A stretch of DNA of 51,197 bases from Gammaproteobacteria bacterium (GTDB lineage Bacteria > Pseudomonadota > Gammaproteobacteria > HK1), in NCBI GenBank assembly GCA_021773645.1, contig JAJFJU010000014.1, positions 1-51,197 on the forward strand, written 5' to 3'. Each line of letters begins with the position of its first letter. Position 1 is the first letter of the stretch. Below the pieces are notes generated by a model. The model was not told where the DNA came from and did no database searches. It saw only the letters and a list, made by a program, of their open reading frames with translations. A program made the translations under genes and the position numbers. Positions 7,633-16,819 of the stretch are shown here, in pieces.

Positions 7633-9810
7633 TTATCCACCACCGACAACACTTGCTTCCAAAGTCCAGGGCTGGCGCCCCGGGTGTTGCCGCTCGCGGT
7701 ACTGACGCAGGTGGAAATTAAATTGCGGGCTCTCGCTGAGCAGATCCTTCAACACACTGGCCGGCATCCCCAACAAACTGCATTTCTCACGTGCCTCGAT
7801 GCGCAACGCACCCGCCGAGGCATAGGGCTTGAAACCCGCCTCTCCCCCTACACTCAACACCTCACCACTAGCCGGATCGAGCACGCTGCCAGCAGCCACT
7901 ATCCCCCACCACCCACCATCATCATCCAGCCTCAGAACCTGGCCCGCCGCCATGTGTTGTTGCTCCACGATACTGCACAGGGCATCGGTCACGGTGGTGC
8001 TCAAGCCTTGAAACTGCGGTAAGCCGCCCACCATCTCCCGTAGATCCCACTGCGCCAACAGCGATGCGCGCAATCCCCGCTTCTCAATGAAAATATCAAA
8101 AGATGCCTCACGAAATTCACAAACCGTTACCGGAGTATCGGCGACGACACTGGCATTGCGATGCTCAGTACCAGAAACCACCGCCATTTCGCCAACAAAA
8201 TCACCCGCCTCGCGGGTTGCCAGAAAGTGCAACTGCTCGCCATCGTGATGGATTACCCGGCAATGCCCAGTGAGTATCAACAACACGGTACCGCGGGTCT
8301 CCCAACCCTGCTTGAGGATCACATCGTCGGTATTGAAGTGACGAATGGCAGTATCCGTAAACAAGCTGCTCAGCCAACGTCCGGAAAGCGCCTCGCCAAA
8401 ATTCTCTAACAGCAACTCAATAGCCCGCATGGTGTACAGATCTTCACCACCGTCCAGAATGGTGTAGCGCTTACCCGAACTAGCGAGTGAAAAGGTAGCG
8501 TTATAACGTTCGGGGAGACGATCCACATGCACAAAGATCACCCGCTCCGCTTCCGATTTAAGCGCATCCGCGGGGTCGCCGTGAATGAGGCCCATACCCC
8601 CGTCTGCCACCAGCATGTCAAAGGCATCACGGTAGAGATGTTTGAGGTAGGCCTCAGTCTCTGGTCGAATCAATTGCTGGGAACTCATTTGCTCGATTTC
8701 AGCAAAACTTTGATTGTCCCCCACCACGCAGATTTGATGCCTTCGCCCTTCTCGCGAAGCGGAGAAAACTGCCCCAATGGTCGGCACACTGTGAACTGCG
8801 CAATGGGCATCAATATTAAGGCCGTAATAACCAAAGGGGCGCCCGGGGGTAATCTCCAAAAAACGGAAATGTTCCTTCACCGCATCCACCGTCCAGCCCA
8901 AGCCCAGGGATAGTTTGCGCATGGCCATCTCCCAGATCGCACGGGTGGTGATCACCTCAATCCGGTGTGACATCTGCATCAACGGCAGCATGCTGCAATG
9001 GTCATCGTGGATATGTGTGAGAAACAATGCGCGAATCTGGTTCCTGGAAATCCCCCGTGCCCGCAGATGCCAATCTACGAAGGGGATAGAGTCGATAAGG
9101 ACATACCAGCCGTTGAAGCACAGCACCAGCCCGGTGGATGCCTCTTCTGGGGTGAATCCCGATGCCCCACCCAACACATCAATACCAAATTTGCACAACG
9201 GGCCCGGCAAATTGTCCGCGTATACCTCATAGGGAGGGGTGATTTCCGTGGTCTCATTGAGGTCGACTTCCACACTCTGGCTGCCCGTACTTAGGGCAAA
9301 GTGATCGCTCCCCAGACGCTCGATACGGTAACCCTCCAGCTCAACCCGATTTTGCTGAAACGGGATCGGCTCAATAAAACTCTCCACTCCCCGTACCGTG
9401 CCCTGTTCATCCTTGAGAGCAAAAAACTCGCCCGCATTGAGCCATTCCTCACGGATTTTTGCATCCGTACCCCAGGCCTCCAGTTCCTCCCGGCGCGGGC
9501 CGAGCAAGGTCAGGCGCAATTGTTCCAAGGCTTGGGCCAAGTGCTCGGGTTCGCCAATGAGCTTGAGACGACGCCCCTGTTTCAGGCCATCGGCTATAAA
9601 CAGGAAGTGATATAGGGGGAATTCGAGGTTGTTAAGCAGCACTCCGAAGCGCTCACGTACATCCGGTAGCACCATGGCATCCAGTGGACTGGCAGCAGAT
9701 TTTATCAGTGCCTTTAGCACCTCTGGCGGCTGGCCAAACAGCACGGTACGTCCCTGCACCTCCACCGCCTTGCAACCATCCATAGGACTAGTAAGTTCCA
9801 ACTCGGACAT
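7633..9810 (-). CDS. MBL-fold protein fused to cyclic-nucleotide-binding-like domains
   Basis: In the 725-residue protein, residues 1-215 form an N-terminal region I do not recognise. Residues about 225-450 are an MBL domain with THIHDDH (H266, H268, D270, H271), then H340 and D365 as likely further metal ligands. Residues about 480-580 are a cNMP-binding domain with the phosphate-cassette-like FVGEMAVVSGTEHRNAS. A second, weaker cNMP-like domain occupies about 595-690. There is no signal peptide or membrane helix. By analogy it may be a hydrolase or sensor controlled by a nucleotide; neither substrate nor ligand can be told. It is divergent from bcp, and its downstream side abuts a repeat element. 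Confidence 0.8.
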   Translation of the reverse strand: MSELELTSPMDGCKAVEVQGRTVLFGQPPEVLKALIKSAASPLDAMVLPDVRERFGVLLNNLEFPLYHFLFIADGLKQGRRLKLIGEPEHLAQALEQLRLTLLGPRREELEAWGTDAKIREEWLNAGEFFALKDEQGTVRGVESFIEPIPFQQNRVELEGYRIERLGSDHFALSTGSQSVEVDLNETTEITPPYEVYADNLPGPLCKFGIDVLGGASGFTPEEASTGLVLCFNGWYVLIDSIPFVDWHLRARGISRNQIRALFLTHIHDDHCSMLPLMQMSHRIEVITTRAIWEMAMRKLSLGLGWTVDAVKEHFRFLEITPGRPFGYYGLNIDAHCAVHSVPTIGAVFSASREGRRHQICVVGDNQSFAEIEQMSSQQLIRPETEAYLKHLYRDAFDMLVADGGMGLIHGDPADALKSEAERVIFVHVDRLPERYNATFSLASSGKRYTILDGGEDLYTMRAIELLLENFGEALSGRWLSSLFTDTAIRHFNTDDVILKQGWETRGTVLLILTGHCRVIHHDGEQLHFLATREAGDFVGEMAVVSGTEHRNASVVADTPVTVCEFREASFDIFIEKRGLRASLLAQWDLREMVGGLPQFQGLSTTVTDALCSIVEQQHMAAGQVLRLDDDGGWWGIVAAGSVLDPASGEVLSVGGEAGFKPYASAGALRIEAREKCSLLGMPASVLKDLLSESPQFNFHLRQYRERQHPGRQPWTLEASVVGGG

Positions 9811-9956
9811 TGCGCCTCCCTATGCCAGAATATTGGGGTCTATCTGCAACCCGCTATACCGAATATAGGTTGATGCCGGTTTCGGGACAACAAATCATTT
9901 CACAATGTAGGAATAACTCTCATCACATCACACTCAAGCAATCCTCTGGAGGCCTC

Positions 9957-10442
9957 ATGAGCAAAGTAAAACTTGGCAAAAAACTACCCGACTTCAGCCT
10001 CCCCGCAACCGGCGAGGGAACATTCAAACTCTCAGAACAGCGTGGGAAAAAGCTGGTGTTGTATTTCTACCCTAAAGACAGCACCCCGGGTTGCACCCGC
10101 GAGGGACAGGATTTTCGTGATGCGGCGGAAGATTTTGCTGCAGCAGGGGCGCTAATTTTCGGTATTTCGAGAGACACCATGCGCCGCCACGAGAATTTCA
10201 AGGCTAAACAGGAATTTAACTTTGAATTGCTCTCGGATGAAGACGAAACCGTCTGCCGATTATTCGATGTGATGAAACTGAAAAAACTCTATGGCCGCGA
10301 ATACATGGGCATAGAACGCAGCACCTTTCTTATCGACGCCGCCGGCGTATTGAGCCACGAGTGGCGTAAGGTGAAAGTGGCCGGCCACGTGGCCGAGGTG
10401 CTGGAGGCCTGTCGGGAAATCGAGGAGGTCAGTGCCGGCTAA
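9957..10442 (+). CDS. bcp: Peroxiredoxin, Bcp/PrxQ type
   Basis: This thiol peroxidase of 161 residues reduces H2O2 and organic hydroperoxides with thioredoxin-like reductants. The peroxidatic cysteine is C46 in YPKDSTPGCTREGQDF. The usual PrxQ resolving cysteine five residues later is Gln here; another cysteine in TVCRLF lies too far along for the standard arrangement, so it may work as a 1-Cys or atypical 2-Cys enzyme. The start is set by GGAGG six bases before the ATG; an upstream in-frame extension to 9810 has no ribosome-binding site and does not match the family. Confidence 0.93.
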   Translation: MSKVKLGKKLPDFSLPATGEGTFKLSEQRGKKLVLYFYPKDSTPGCTREGQDFRDAAEDFAAAGALIFGISRDTMRRHENFKAKQEFNFELLSDEDETVCRLFDVMKLKKLYGREYMGIERSTFLIDAAGVLSHEWRKVKVAGHVAEVLEACREIEEVSAG

Positions 10443-10456
10443 TAGCCTGCCAGGGA

Positions 10457-11584
10457 TTATTCCTTGCCGCTTTTCGGTGAGAGATTCAGGATTTGGGTTC
10501 TTTGAAGCTCGTCACTGTCTTCTACAGCCTCGCTCTTGGAATCTTCCGAGGCGGCACTGAATAAAGGATGTCCCGGCAACATTTCGTGGCCAACACTCTG
10601 TACTCGGCGCAGGGTATCCGAAAGCGGGCCATCCATCATCGTTGCCAGAATCTCCGACTCAGCCGCAGAGGCTTCCGTATCGCCTTGCACCGATTGCAGG
10701 TGTAACAGGCGCAGACGAAATTCGGGATTTTCCGGGTAGGCCTCAATCAACTCCAACAACCGGTTACCGGCACCCTCATAGTCCTCATAGGCAAGCAGGG
10801 TATCGATCTCCCGCAATTCCTGAGCAACGTCTACTATTGCGGGATCTTGAGCTGCTTCAACTACGGATTCAGTTGCTTGCTGGGAAACTTTCTCGGGAAT
10901 ATCCACAGGCTCGGCTAAAACCATCGTCTCATCGACGGGCTGAGTACTGCCCTCTTGTGTCATCTCGTGGTGACGCCGCTCCAACCTGCTATGGCGCCGA
11001 TCAACCTCGCCACGCAAAGCCGCAGCGACCAGCCGTCGCTCGGCAAAACGTGAACGAAAATAAAGCCCAAGACTCAGCAACAAAGCAATAACTAACAGGG
11101 CCGAGATATGAACCACAAACTCTTCGGGGGTAGTGCCCGCAATAGAACTTTCCGGAGCAACTAGCCGTCGTGCCCGAGAGCGGCCATCCCCCTGCTGCAA
11201 ACGTGACTTCAACATCCGTATTACGACCTCTTGCTTGGTAGCAAGATCCTCAAGTTCCGCCATATAGGCTTCGCGATCAGCAATTTGTTTGCTTAAAGCC
11301 TGACCTTCAACAGCTAGCTGGCGCGCTCCATTACGGCCTAGGTCACGACGACGCTCAAGGTCCAGCACCCCCAAAACAAAGGGAGGATAGGCATCCTCTT
11401 TTTTACCTGTGAGAGCTCGAGAAAACCCCGGCCCAATGGCCTGCTCCAGGCGTAAGCTGCCACTATCTAAATCCGCATGATAGCCTCCCTGGGCCCAGAC
11501 GAGCGGTATGAGAAACATGCCCGCCGTAAGCGCAAGCACCCGCATCCAGAAACCAGAAGGAAATCGTAAAATAGCTCTACCCAT
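10457..11584 (-). CDS. FimV-like membrane protein with C-terminal TPR-like region
   Basis: The N-terminal hydrophobic segment ending in VWAQ is a probable signal peptide or anchor. Then come a coiled-coil-prone stretch rich in Glu, Lys and Gln (about 70-130 in this numbering), one transmembrane helix (VHISALLVIALLLSLGLYF), an acidic linker, and a helical C-terminal part (DVAQELREIDTLLAYEDYE, ENPEFRLRLL) resembling the cytoplasmic TPR of FimV/TspA proteins. Those proteins organise polar type IV pilus machinery. The peptidoglycan-binding LysM of true FimV is not evident and the protein is short, so only similarity is claimed. The start is uncertain: TTG at 11617, ATG at 11584 and ATG at 11545 are all possible and none has a strong Shine-Dalgarno site. 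Confidence 0.6.
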   Translation of the reverse strand: MGRAILRFPSGFWMRVLALTAGMFLIPLVWAQGGYHADLDSGSLRLEQAIGPGFSRALTGKKEDAYPPFVLGVLDLERRRDLGRNGARQLAVEGQALSKQIADREAYMAELEDLATKQEVVIRMLKSRLQQGDGRSRARRLVAPESSIAGTTPEEFVVHISALLVIALLLSLGLYFRSRFAERRLVAAALRGEVDRRHSRLERRHHEMTQEGSTQPVDETMVLAEPVDIPEKVSQQATESVVEAAQDPAIVDVAQELREIDTLLAYEDYEGAGNRLLELIEAYPENPEFRLRLLHLQSVQGDTEASAAESEILATMMDGPLSDTLRRVQSVGHEMLPGHPLFSAASEDSKSEAVEDSDELQRTQILNLSPKSGKE

Positions 11585-11726
11585 AGTTTGAATAATTATC
11601 TGAAATTCAGCTACCAATACCCCTGTAGCGGCATTCGCCAGTCACTCTTGAATCGAATATGATGAAACCCGCGTCATCTCCTCCCCCGTAGCAAAAACTC
11701 TAGTCAAAGAAAGGGTTTAAGCCAAC

Positions 11727-14700
11727 ATGAATAAAACAGCACGCGTTGATTTGAAGTTGGGTATCCCGGGCTTCAGCTATGCCGACCTTTACCGTCCAGA
11801 ACGTCTCACCGAATTACTACAACACTTCGATGAGACGCTAAATACAGCCGATGACGCGCTGTTTACGCGTTTTAATCACTACCGTGAAAATGGTTCGGAG
11901 ATGGAGGCGCCAGAAGTTTCGAATCTGCTGGTGGCAGTGGCTCCCCATTTGGGAAATTTCTTGGCGACCCTCTTCAAGGTAGAGGACACACAGAAAAACA
12001 GTCGGGAAATTACCGAGCGCGAACTGGAATCTCAGGCGAATTTTCGCCGTGGCGTGGTGGCCGGCACCGCCAAACGCTTTAAGAAGGTCGATGTATCAGA
12101 GTGGGATCTCGCTCAAGTAGAAACACAGATGAAGCTGCTGCTCCAGGCCGGCTTTCTGGATCTCAACCCCGAGCAGGATCGAGAAGATGCCACCATGGTG
12201 GCGGGTGCACGCCTGTTGGCGTTGGCCAAACACTACGAGCGCATAGCGAAAAACAAGGCTGGCGAATACGGAGAGGGCGATCCGGAGCAGGACTGCGCTG
12301 CCATCCGAAGCGCACTGGCAGCCAATACCGAAGCAGCTGCCACCTTTGCCAACTCCCTCGCCGCCGAGACCTCCGAGGACTTTATCGAAGGCCTGATGGA
12401 ATGCCTGATGCGCTGGACCCATGCCGCCGGTGGCAATACCGCCATCAGCGCAACAGTCAAAGGCTGGGCGGCCTTTAAAAGCCCAAGCCGCACCAACTTC
12501 TCCGCCTTACTGCAAACCCAATGCGATGAATCTAGGGGCTACCCGGTGCTCACCGGTCCACTGGCGCTCAACCGCGCTCGTGATGGCTTTGCGCTCACCG
12601 ACCAACGCTATGATGCCCGTGCCATCCACTATGAGGTAGACCGCTGCATCTACTGCCACGAGCGGGATACCGACTCCTGCAACAAAGGCATTCGCAACAA
12701 GGACGGCAGCCCGCGCAGCAATCCACTGAACGTCCCAACCACCGGCTGTCCACTGGGCGAACGTATCTCCGAGGCCAATCTACTCAAGCGTCACGGCGAC
12801 AATATCGCGGCGTTAGCCATGGTCATCATCGACAATCCCATGGTGCCCGGCACCGGTCACCGTATCTGTAATGACTGCATGAAGGCCTGCATCTACCAGA
12901 AGGTGGAGGCGGTGAATATTCCGCAGATCGAAACCAATGTGCTGACTGATGTGTTGTTCATGCCCTGGGGCTTCGAGATCTATAGCCTGCTAACGCGCTG
13001 GAATCCGCTCAATATTGCGCGTCCCGTGGCACTTCCCTACAACGGCAAGAAAGTATTGGTGGTGGGCATGGGTCCTGCCGGTTACACCCTCAGCCATTAC
13101 CTGCTCAACGAAGGCTTTTCGGTTACCGGTATCGATGGACTCAAGATCGAACCCCTGCCCGAGTCACTTACCGGCAAAGCAGGCGAATGCCCGCCACCGT
13201 TACGGAATTTCAGTGAGATCTACGACGATCTCGACACCCGCATCATGGCGGGCTTCGGCGGTGTGGCCGAATACGGCATTACCGTGCGCTGGGACAAAAA
13301 TTTCCTCAAGGTCATCTACCTGACCCTAGCCCGCCGCAACGCCTTCCATGCCTATGGCGGTGTGCGCTTTGGTGGCACTTTGAGTATTGAGGATGCCTGG
13401 GCACTAGGCTTTGACCACATCGCCATCGCCTCCGGTGCCGGCGAGCCCACGGTCATCCGCATCAAGAACAATCTCATTCGCGGTATCCGCAAGGCCTCGG
13501 ATTTTCTCATGGGCCTGCAACTGACCGGTGCGGCCAAGCACAGCTCGCTGGCCAACCTGCAGGTACGCCTGCCGGCAGGGGTAGTGGGTGGTGGCTTGAC
13601 CGCCATCGATACCACCACCGAGTTGATGGCCTATTACCCGGTGCAGGTGGAGAAGATCCTCCATCGCCATGAAATCCTGTTAGCCCGTTACGGCAAGGAC
13701 ACCATCCGCGAGCGCATGGATCAGGAAGATTGCGAGATTCTTGACGAATTTATCGAACACGGCCGTGCTATTCGTGCCGAACGCGAACTCGCCAAGAGCG
13801 AGGGACGGGCACCCGACTTTGCACCGCTAGTAAACAGCTGGGGCGGGGTCACCCTGTACTATCGGCGACCACTGGAAGATGCCCCCTCCTATCGCCAGAA
13901 CCACGAGGAAATCCAGAAGGCCCTGGAGGAACAGATATCCATTGCCCCGTATATGAATCCGGTGGAAGCCACACCTGATGAGCACGGGCATCTGAGCACA
14001 GTGAATTTCGAACGCACCGAGTACCGTGATGAAAAGCTGGTGGGTACGGGCAAACATGTCACAGTGCCTCTGCGCGCCCTGTTCGTCGCCGCTGGTACCT
14101 CACCGAACATCATCTACCAGCGGGAAAATCCTGGCACCTTCGAACAAGACGGCAAGTTCTATCGCAGCCATGATCTTGATAGTTCAAAAGACGGTTTTCG
14201 TCTGGTGCCGGCAGAGCGTACCGGACCACCGAAATTCACCTCCCCGGCCCCCTTCACCTCCTACCAGGAGGTGGGTAAGTACATCTCTTACTTCGGTGAC
14301 AACCACCCGGTCTATGTAGGAAATGTGGTCAAGGCCATGGCCAGCGCAAAGCACGGTTACCCGCATATCGCACGCCTGTTTGAGGCTGAAATAGCGACAC
14401 TGAAAGCCTCGGGGCAAGCGGCACGTGATACCGCACTGGCCAACTTCCAAAGCCAACTTGATGGTCGACTTATCACCACCGTCGTCGAGGTCAATCGTCT
14501 CAGTCCCACCATCATCGAGGTAGTACTGCACGCCCCTCAACAGGCCGAGAAATTCCAGCCTGGACAGTTCTTTCGGGCCCAGAGCATGGAAAGCCTGGCC
14601 ACCACCATAGAGGGCACCCGCCTTGCCTCCGAGGGCATGGCGCTCACCGGTGCCTGGGTAGACCGTGAAAAGGGACTGGTAGCGGTCATCGTGCTGGAAA

Positions 14701-15455
14701 TGGGCAGCTCCTCACGGCTGTGCGCCACCTGGCAGCCGGGCGAGCGCATCATTCTCATGGGCCCCACCGGCTTGCCCACAGAAATCCCCCACAACAAGAC
14801 CATCCTGCTAGCCGGTGGCGGGCTCGGTAACGCGGTGTTGTTTTCCATCGGCAAGGCCATGCGTGATGCTGGCAATCGGGTGATCTACTTCGCCGGTTAT
14901 CGCCTCGCCTGCGACACCTTCAAAACCCAGGAAGTTGAGGATGCCGCCGACGTGGTGGTGTGGGCCGTGGACCCGTTACCCGGCAATGAAGCCATCATTC
15001 CACGCCGCCCTCAGGATCGAACCTTCGTGGGCAATATCATCCAGGCCATGGTGCACTACGCCGAGGGCAAACTGGGAAGTGCCGAGATTCCGCTGGATGA
15101 GGTGGATCATCTCATCGCCATCGGTTCCCATCGCATGATGGGGGCGGTGAAGGCAGAGCGTACTGGCCTGCTCAAGCCCTACTTGAAGAAAGATCCGCCC
15201 ATCGCCTACGGCTCCATCAACTCCACCATGCAGTGCATGATGAAAGGGGTCTGCGCCCAATGCATGTGCCGCCACGAGGATCCGGAGACCGGTAAGGAAA
15301 GCTTTGTCTATTCCTGCTTCAACCAGGACCAGTTGCTGGACGAGGTGGATTTCAATCACCTGGATGGGCGTTTACGACAAAACTCCGTACCGGAAAAGCT
15401 GTCGAATCTGTGGCTGACCTATCTCATGGAGCAGCAGGATATCCCCAGAATCTAG
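11727..15455 (+). CDS. 1242-residue FAD/Fe-S oxidoreductase, NfnB(GltD)-NfnA(PyrK)-like fusion
   Basis: Residues 1-300 are a helical domain I do not recognise. Cysteines C307, C310, C318, C341 and C381, C384, C388 resemble the two-cluster N-terminal domain of GltD/NfnB/DPD proteins; the second set has only three cysteines, so another residue (for example Q391) may be a ligand. A first dinucleotide fold has GMGPAG (447-452) and a second GVVGGG starts at 618. From about 915 comes a ferredoxin-NADP reductase-like module with LAGGGLGNAV near 1029, and a C-terminal cysteine group (C1170, C1176, C1179, C1181, C1197) suited to a [2Fe-2S] cluster as in PyrK/NfnA. It probably moves electrons between NAD(P)H and an unidentified partner; bifurcation is a hypothesis. 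AAAGAAAGG precedes the ATG. First gene of a five-gene operon. Confidence 0.85.
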   Translation: MNKTARVDLKLGIPGFSYADLYRPERLTELLQHFDETLNTADDALFTRFNHYRENGSEMEAPEVSNLLVAVAPHLGNFLATLFKVEDTQKNSREITERELESQANFRRGVVAGTAKRFKKVDVSEWDLAQVETQMKLLLQAGFLDLNPEQDREDATMVAGARLLALAKHYERIAKNKAGEYGEGDPEQDCAAIRSALAANTEAAATFANSLAAETSEDFIEGLMECLMRWTHAAGGNTAISATVKGWAAFKSPSRTNFSALLQTQCDESRGYPVLTGPLALNRARDGFALTDQRYDARAIHYEVDRCIYCHERDTDSCNKGIRNKDGSPRSNPLNVPTTGCPLGERISEANLLKRHGDNIAALAMVIIDNPMVPGTGHRICNDCMKACIYQKVEAVNIPQIETNVLTDVLFMPWGFEIYSLLTRWNPLNIARPVALPYNGKKVLVVGMGPAGYTLSHYLLNEGFSVTGIDGLKIEPLPESLTGKAGECPPPLRNFSEIYDDLDTRIMAGFGGVAEYGITVRWDKNFLKVIYLTLARRNAFHAYGGVRFGGTLSIEDAWALGFDHIAIASGAGEPTVIRIKNNLIRGIRKASDFLMGLQLTGAAKHSSLANLQVRLPAGVVGGGLTAIDTTTELMAYYPVQVEKILHRHEILLARYGKDTIRERMDQEDCEILDEFIEHGRAIRAERELAKSEGRAPDFAPLVNSWGGVTLYYRRPLEDAPSYRQNHEEIQKALEEQISIAPYMNPVEATPDEHGHLSTVNFERTEYRDEKLVGTGKHVTVPLRALFVAAGTSPNIIYQRENPGTFEQDGKFYRSHDLDSSKDGFRLVPAERTGPPKFTSPAPFTSYQEVGKYISYFGDNHPVYVGNVVKAMASAKHGYPHIARLFEAEIATLKASGQAARDTALANFQSQLDGRLITTVVEVNRLSPTIIEVVLHAPQQAEKFQPGQFFRAQSMESLATTIEGTRLASEGMALTGAWVDREKGLVAVIVLEMGSSSRLCATWQPGERIILMGPTGLPTEIPHNKTILLAGGGLGNAVLFSIGKAMRDAGNRVIYFAGYRLACDTFKTQEVEDAADVVVWAVDPLPGNEAIIPRRPQDRTFVGNIIQAMVHYAEGKLGSAEIPLDEVDHLIAIGSHRMMGAVKAERTGLLKPYLKKDPPIAYGSINSTMQCMMKGVCAQCMCRHEDPETGKESFVYSCFNQDQLLDEVDFNHLDGRLRQNSVPEKLSNLWLTYLMEQQDIPRI

Positions 15456-15465
15456 GAGTCTCTCA

Positions 15466-15996
15466 ATGATCGCGATAATGCCACAGCTAAAAGTACCTGC
15501 CCTCAATCTTAAGCTGCTGCCAGAACGGGCATGGCAGCCGAGTGACGATGCACCGGAACACTTCAGCCTGCTGGTGGCCTATCGCGGCCTGCACTGCCCG
15601 ATCTGCAAAACCTATCTGCAGGATCTGGAACGCCATTTGGATAAGTTCCAGCAGCTTGGGGTTGAGGCGCTAGCCTTCAGCACCGATACCAAGGAACGAG
15701 CGGAACAGACAAAGTCGGAATGGGCGCTCGATCAGTTGCGTATTGCTTATGATCTGAGCATTGATGAGGCGCGAGCGTGGGGGCTCTATATCTCCAGCGG
15801 ACAAGGCGTGACCTCCGCTGGTGTAGAGGAACCTACGCTATTCAACGAACCCGGCGTCTTTCTGCTCCGTCCCGACCAAAGCCTCTACGCCGCTACGCTC
15901 AGCACCATGCCCTTTGCCAGACCCCACTTTAATGAAATCCTCGGCGCCCTCGAATTCATTATAGATAAGGATTATCCGGCGCGTGGAGAGGCCTAG
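15466..15996 (+). CDS. Redoxin (AhpC/TSA-like) with CPxC motif
   Basis: The 176-residue protein has the thioredoxin fold of the AhpC/TSA superfamily. RGLHCPICKTYL gives a vicinal pair C44/C47, more like a thiol-disulfide reductase than a classical peroxiredoxin, where the second position is usually Thr or Val. The C-terminal part (EPGVFLLRPDQSLYAA) matches the superfamily. No signal peptide is seen, so it acts in the cytoplasm. It begins 10 bp after the large flavoprotein gene, with GGAG 8-9 bases before its ATG, and could be that enzyme's electron acceptor; this is inferred from position only. Confidence 0.85.
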   Translation: MIAIMPQLKVPALNLKLLPERAWQPSDDAPEHFSLLVAYRGLHCPICKTYLQDLERHLDKFQQLGVEALAFSTDTKERAEQTKSEWALDQLRIAYDLSIDEARAWGLYISSGQGVTSAGVEEPTLFNEPGVFLLRPDQSLYAATLSTMPFARPHFNEILGALEFIIDKDYPARGEA

Positions 15997-16819
15997 AACG
16001 CTAGCAGCCCCCTACTCCAAGCAAGATGCCGCTGACGGACACCTGAGCTCTGCCGGCTCCACCCGGCCGCTACAGCCTGCCCCATCTCCAGCGACAACCC
16101 CTATAGCAACGCGCAACGGGGTCCCGGAATATCTCATCCGCCACTATGGCTGGGCCTATCTATCGCCACGTGGGATGCGCTTCTTTGATCGCCCCGCGAT
16201 CATCAACCTCATCCTATTTGGCCAGTACCGCGTACTCAAGGAAGAAACTCTGCACTGCCTGACCCGCGAAGCGCCGGGTGAGACATTGCAACTCGCCAGT
16301 GTCTATGGTGACTTCAGTACCCGTATGCAGCAGGCTCTAGATAGCCAGCACTTCCATCTGGTAGACGTCCTGCCAGGCCAATTAAAACTCAGCCGCACGA
16401 AAATAAACGCAGACAAAGACGTCTATTTTAGCCAGATGGATGCGGCATCGCTCGCCTATCGTAATGACTCCCTGGACACCATCGTCGTATTCTTCCTGCT
16501 CCACGAACTTCCCCCGGAAGTGCGCGAAAGGACCCTCAATGAATGTCTGCGCATACTCAAACCCGGCGGTCGCCTGCTGATTACCGAATTCGCCTCGCCC
16601 ACGGGTTCTTTTTCCTATCTCGATCCCCGACGGCCCTTACTTGCCCGTGCCGAACCCTGGCTACAGGGATTTCTGGATGAAGATTTGAATCAACGTCTGG
16701 AGCAAATGGCAGCAACTCAGGGGGGAAACCTTATCCGCTCTCATCAGCGTCTGTTTGGCTGTGGCCTCTATCAGGTCAGTGTATTCAAACTCGAATCTCA
16801 GGCTGTCCATGAGTCGTAA
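15983..16819 (+). CDS. RquA-like SAM-dependent methyltransferase-fold protein (rhodoquinone synthesis?)
   Basis: The 278-residue protein has a Rossmann-type methyltransferase core in which the usual glycine-rich SAM loop is replaced by ASVYGDFS (106-112). Together with HYGWAYLSPRG (54-64), NLILFGQY and VVFFLLHELP (168-177), this is the pattern I associate with RquA, which converts ubiquinone to rhodoquinone for fumarate-reducing anaerobic respiration. RquA paralogues of other function exist, so the assignment is probable, not certain. The first 45 residues are Pro/Ala-rich and divergent. The start is GTG at 15983, overlapping the redoxin gene by 14 bases; no earlier alternative exists in frame. 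Confidence 0.72.
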   Translation: MERPRTLAAPYSKQDAADGHLSSAGSTRPLQPAPSPATTPIATRNGVPEYLIRHYGWAYLSPRGMRFFDRPAIINLILFGQYRVLKEETLHCLTREAPGETLQLASVYGDFSTRMQQALDSQHFHLVDVLPGQLKLSRTKINADKDVYFSQMDAASLAYRNDSLDTIVVFFLLHELPPEVRERTLNECLRILKPGGRLLITEFASPTGSFSYLDPRRPLLARAEPWLQGFLDEDLNQRLEQMAATQGGNLIRSHQRLFGCGLYQVSVFKLESQAVHES

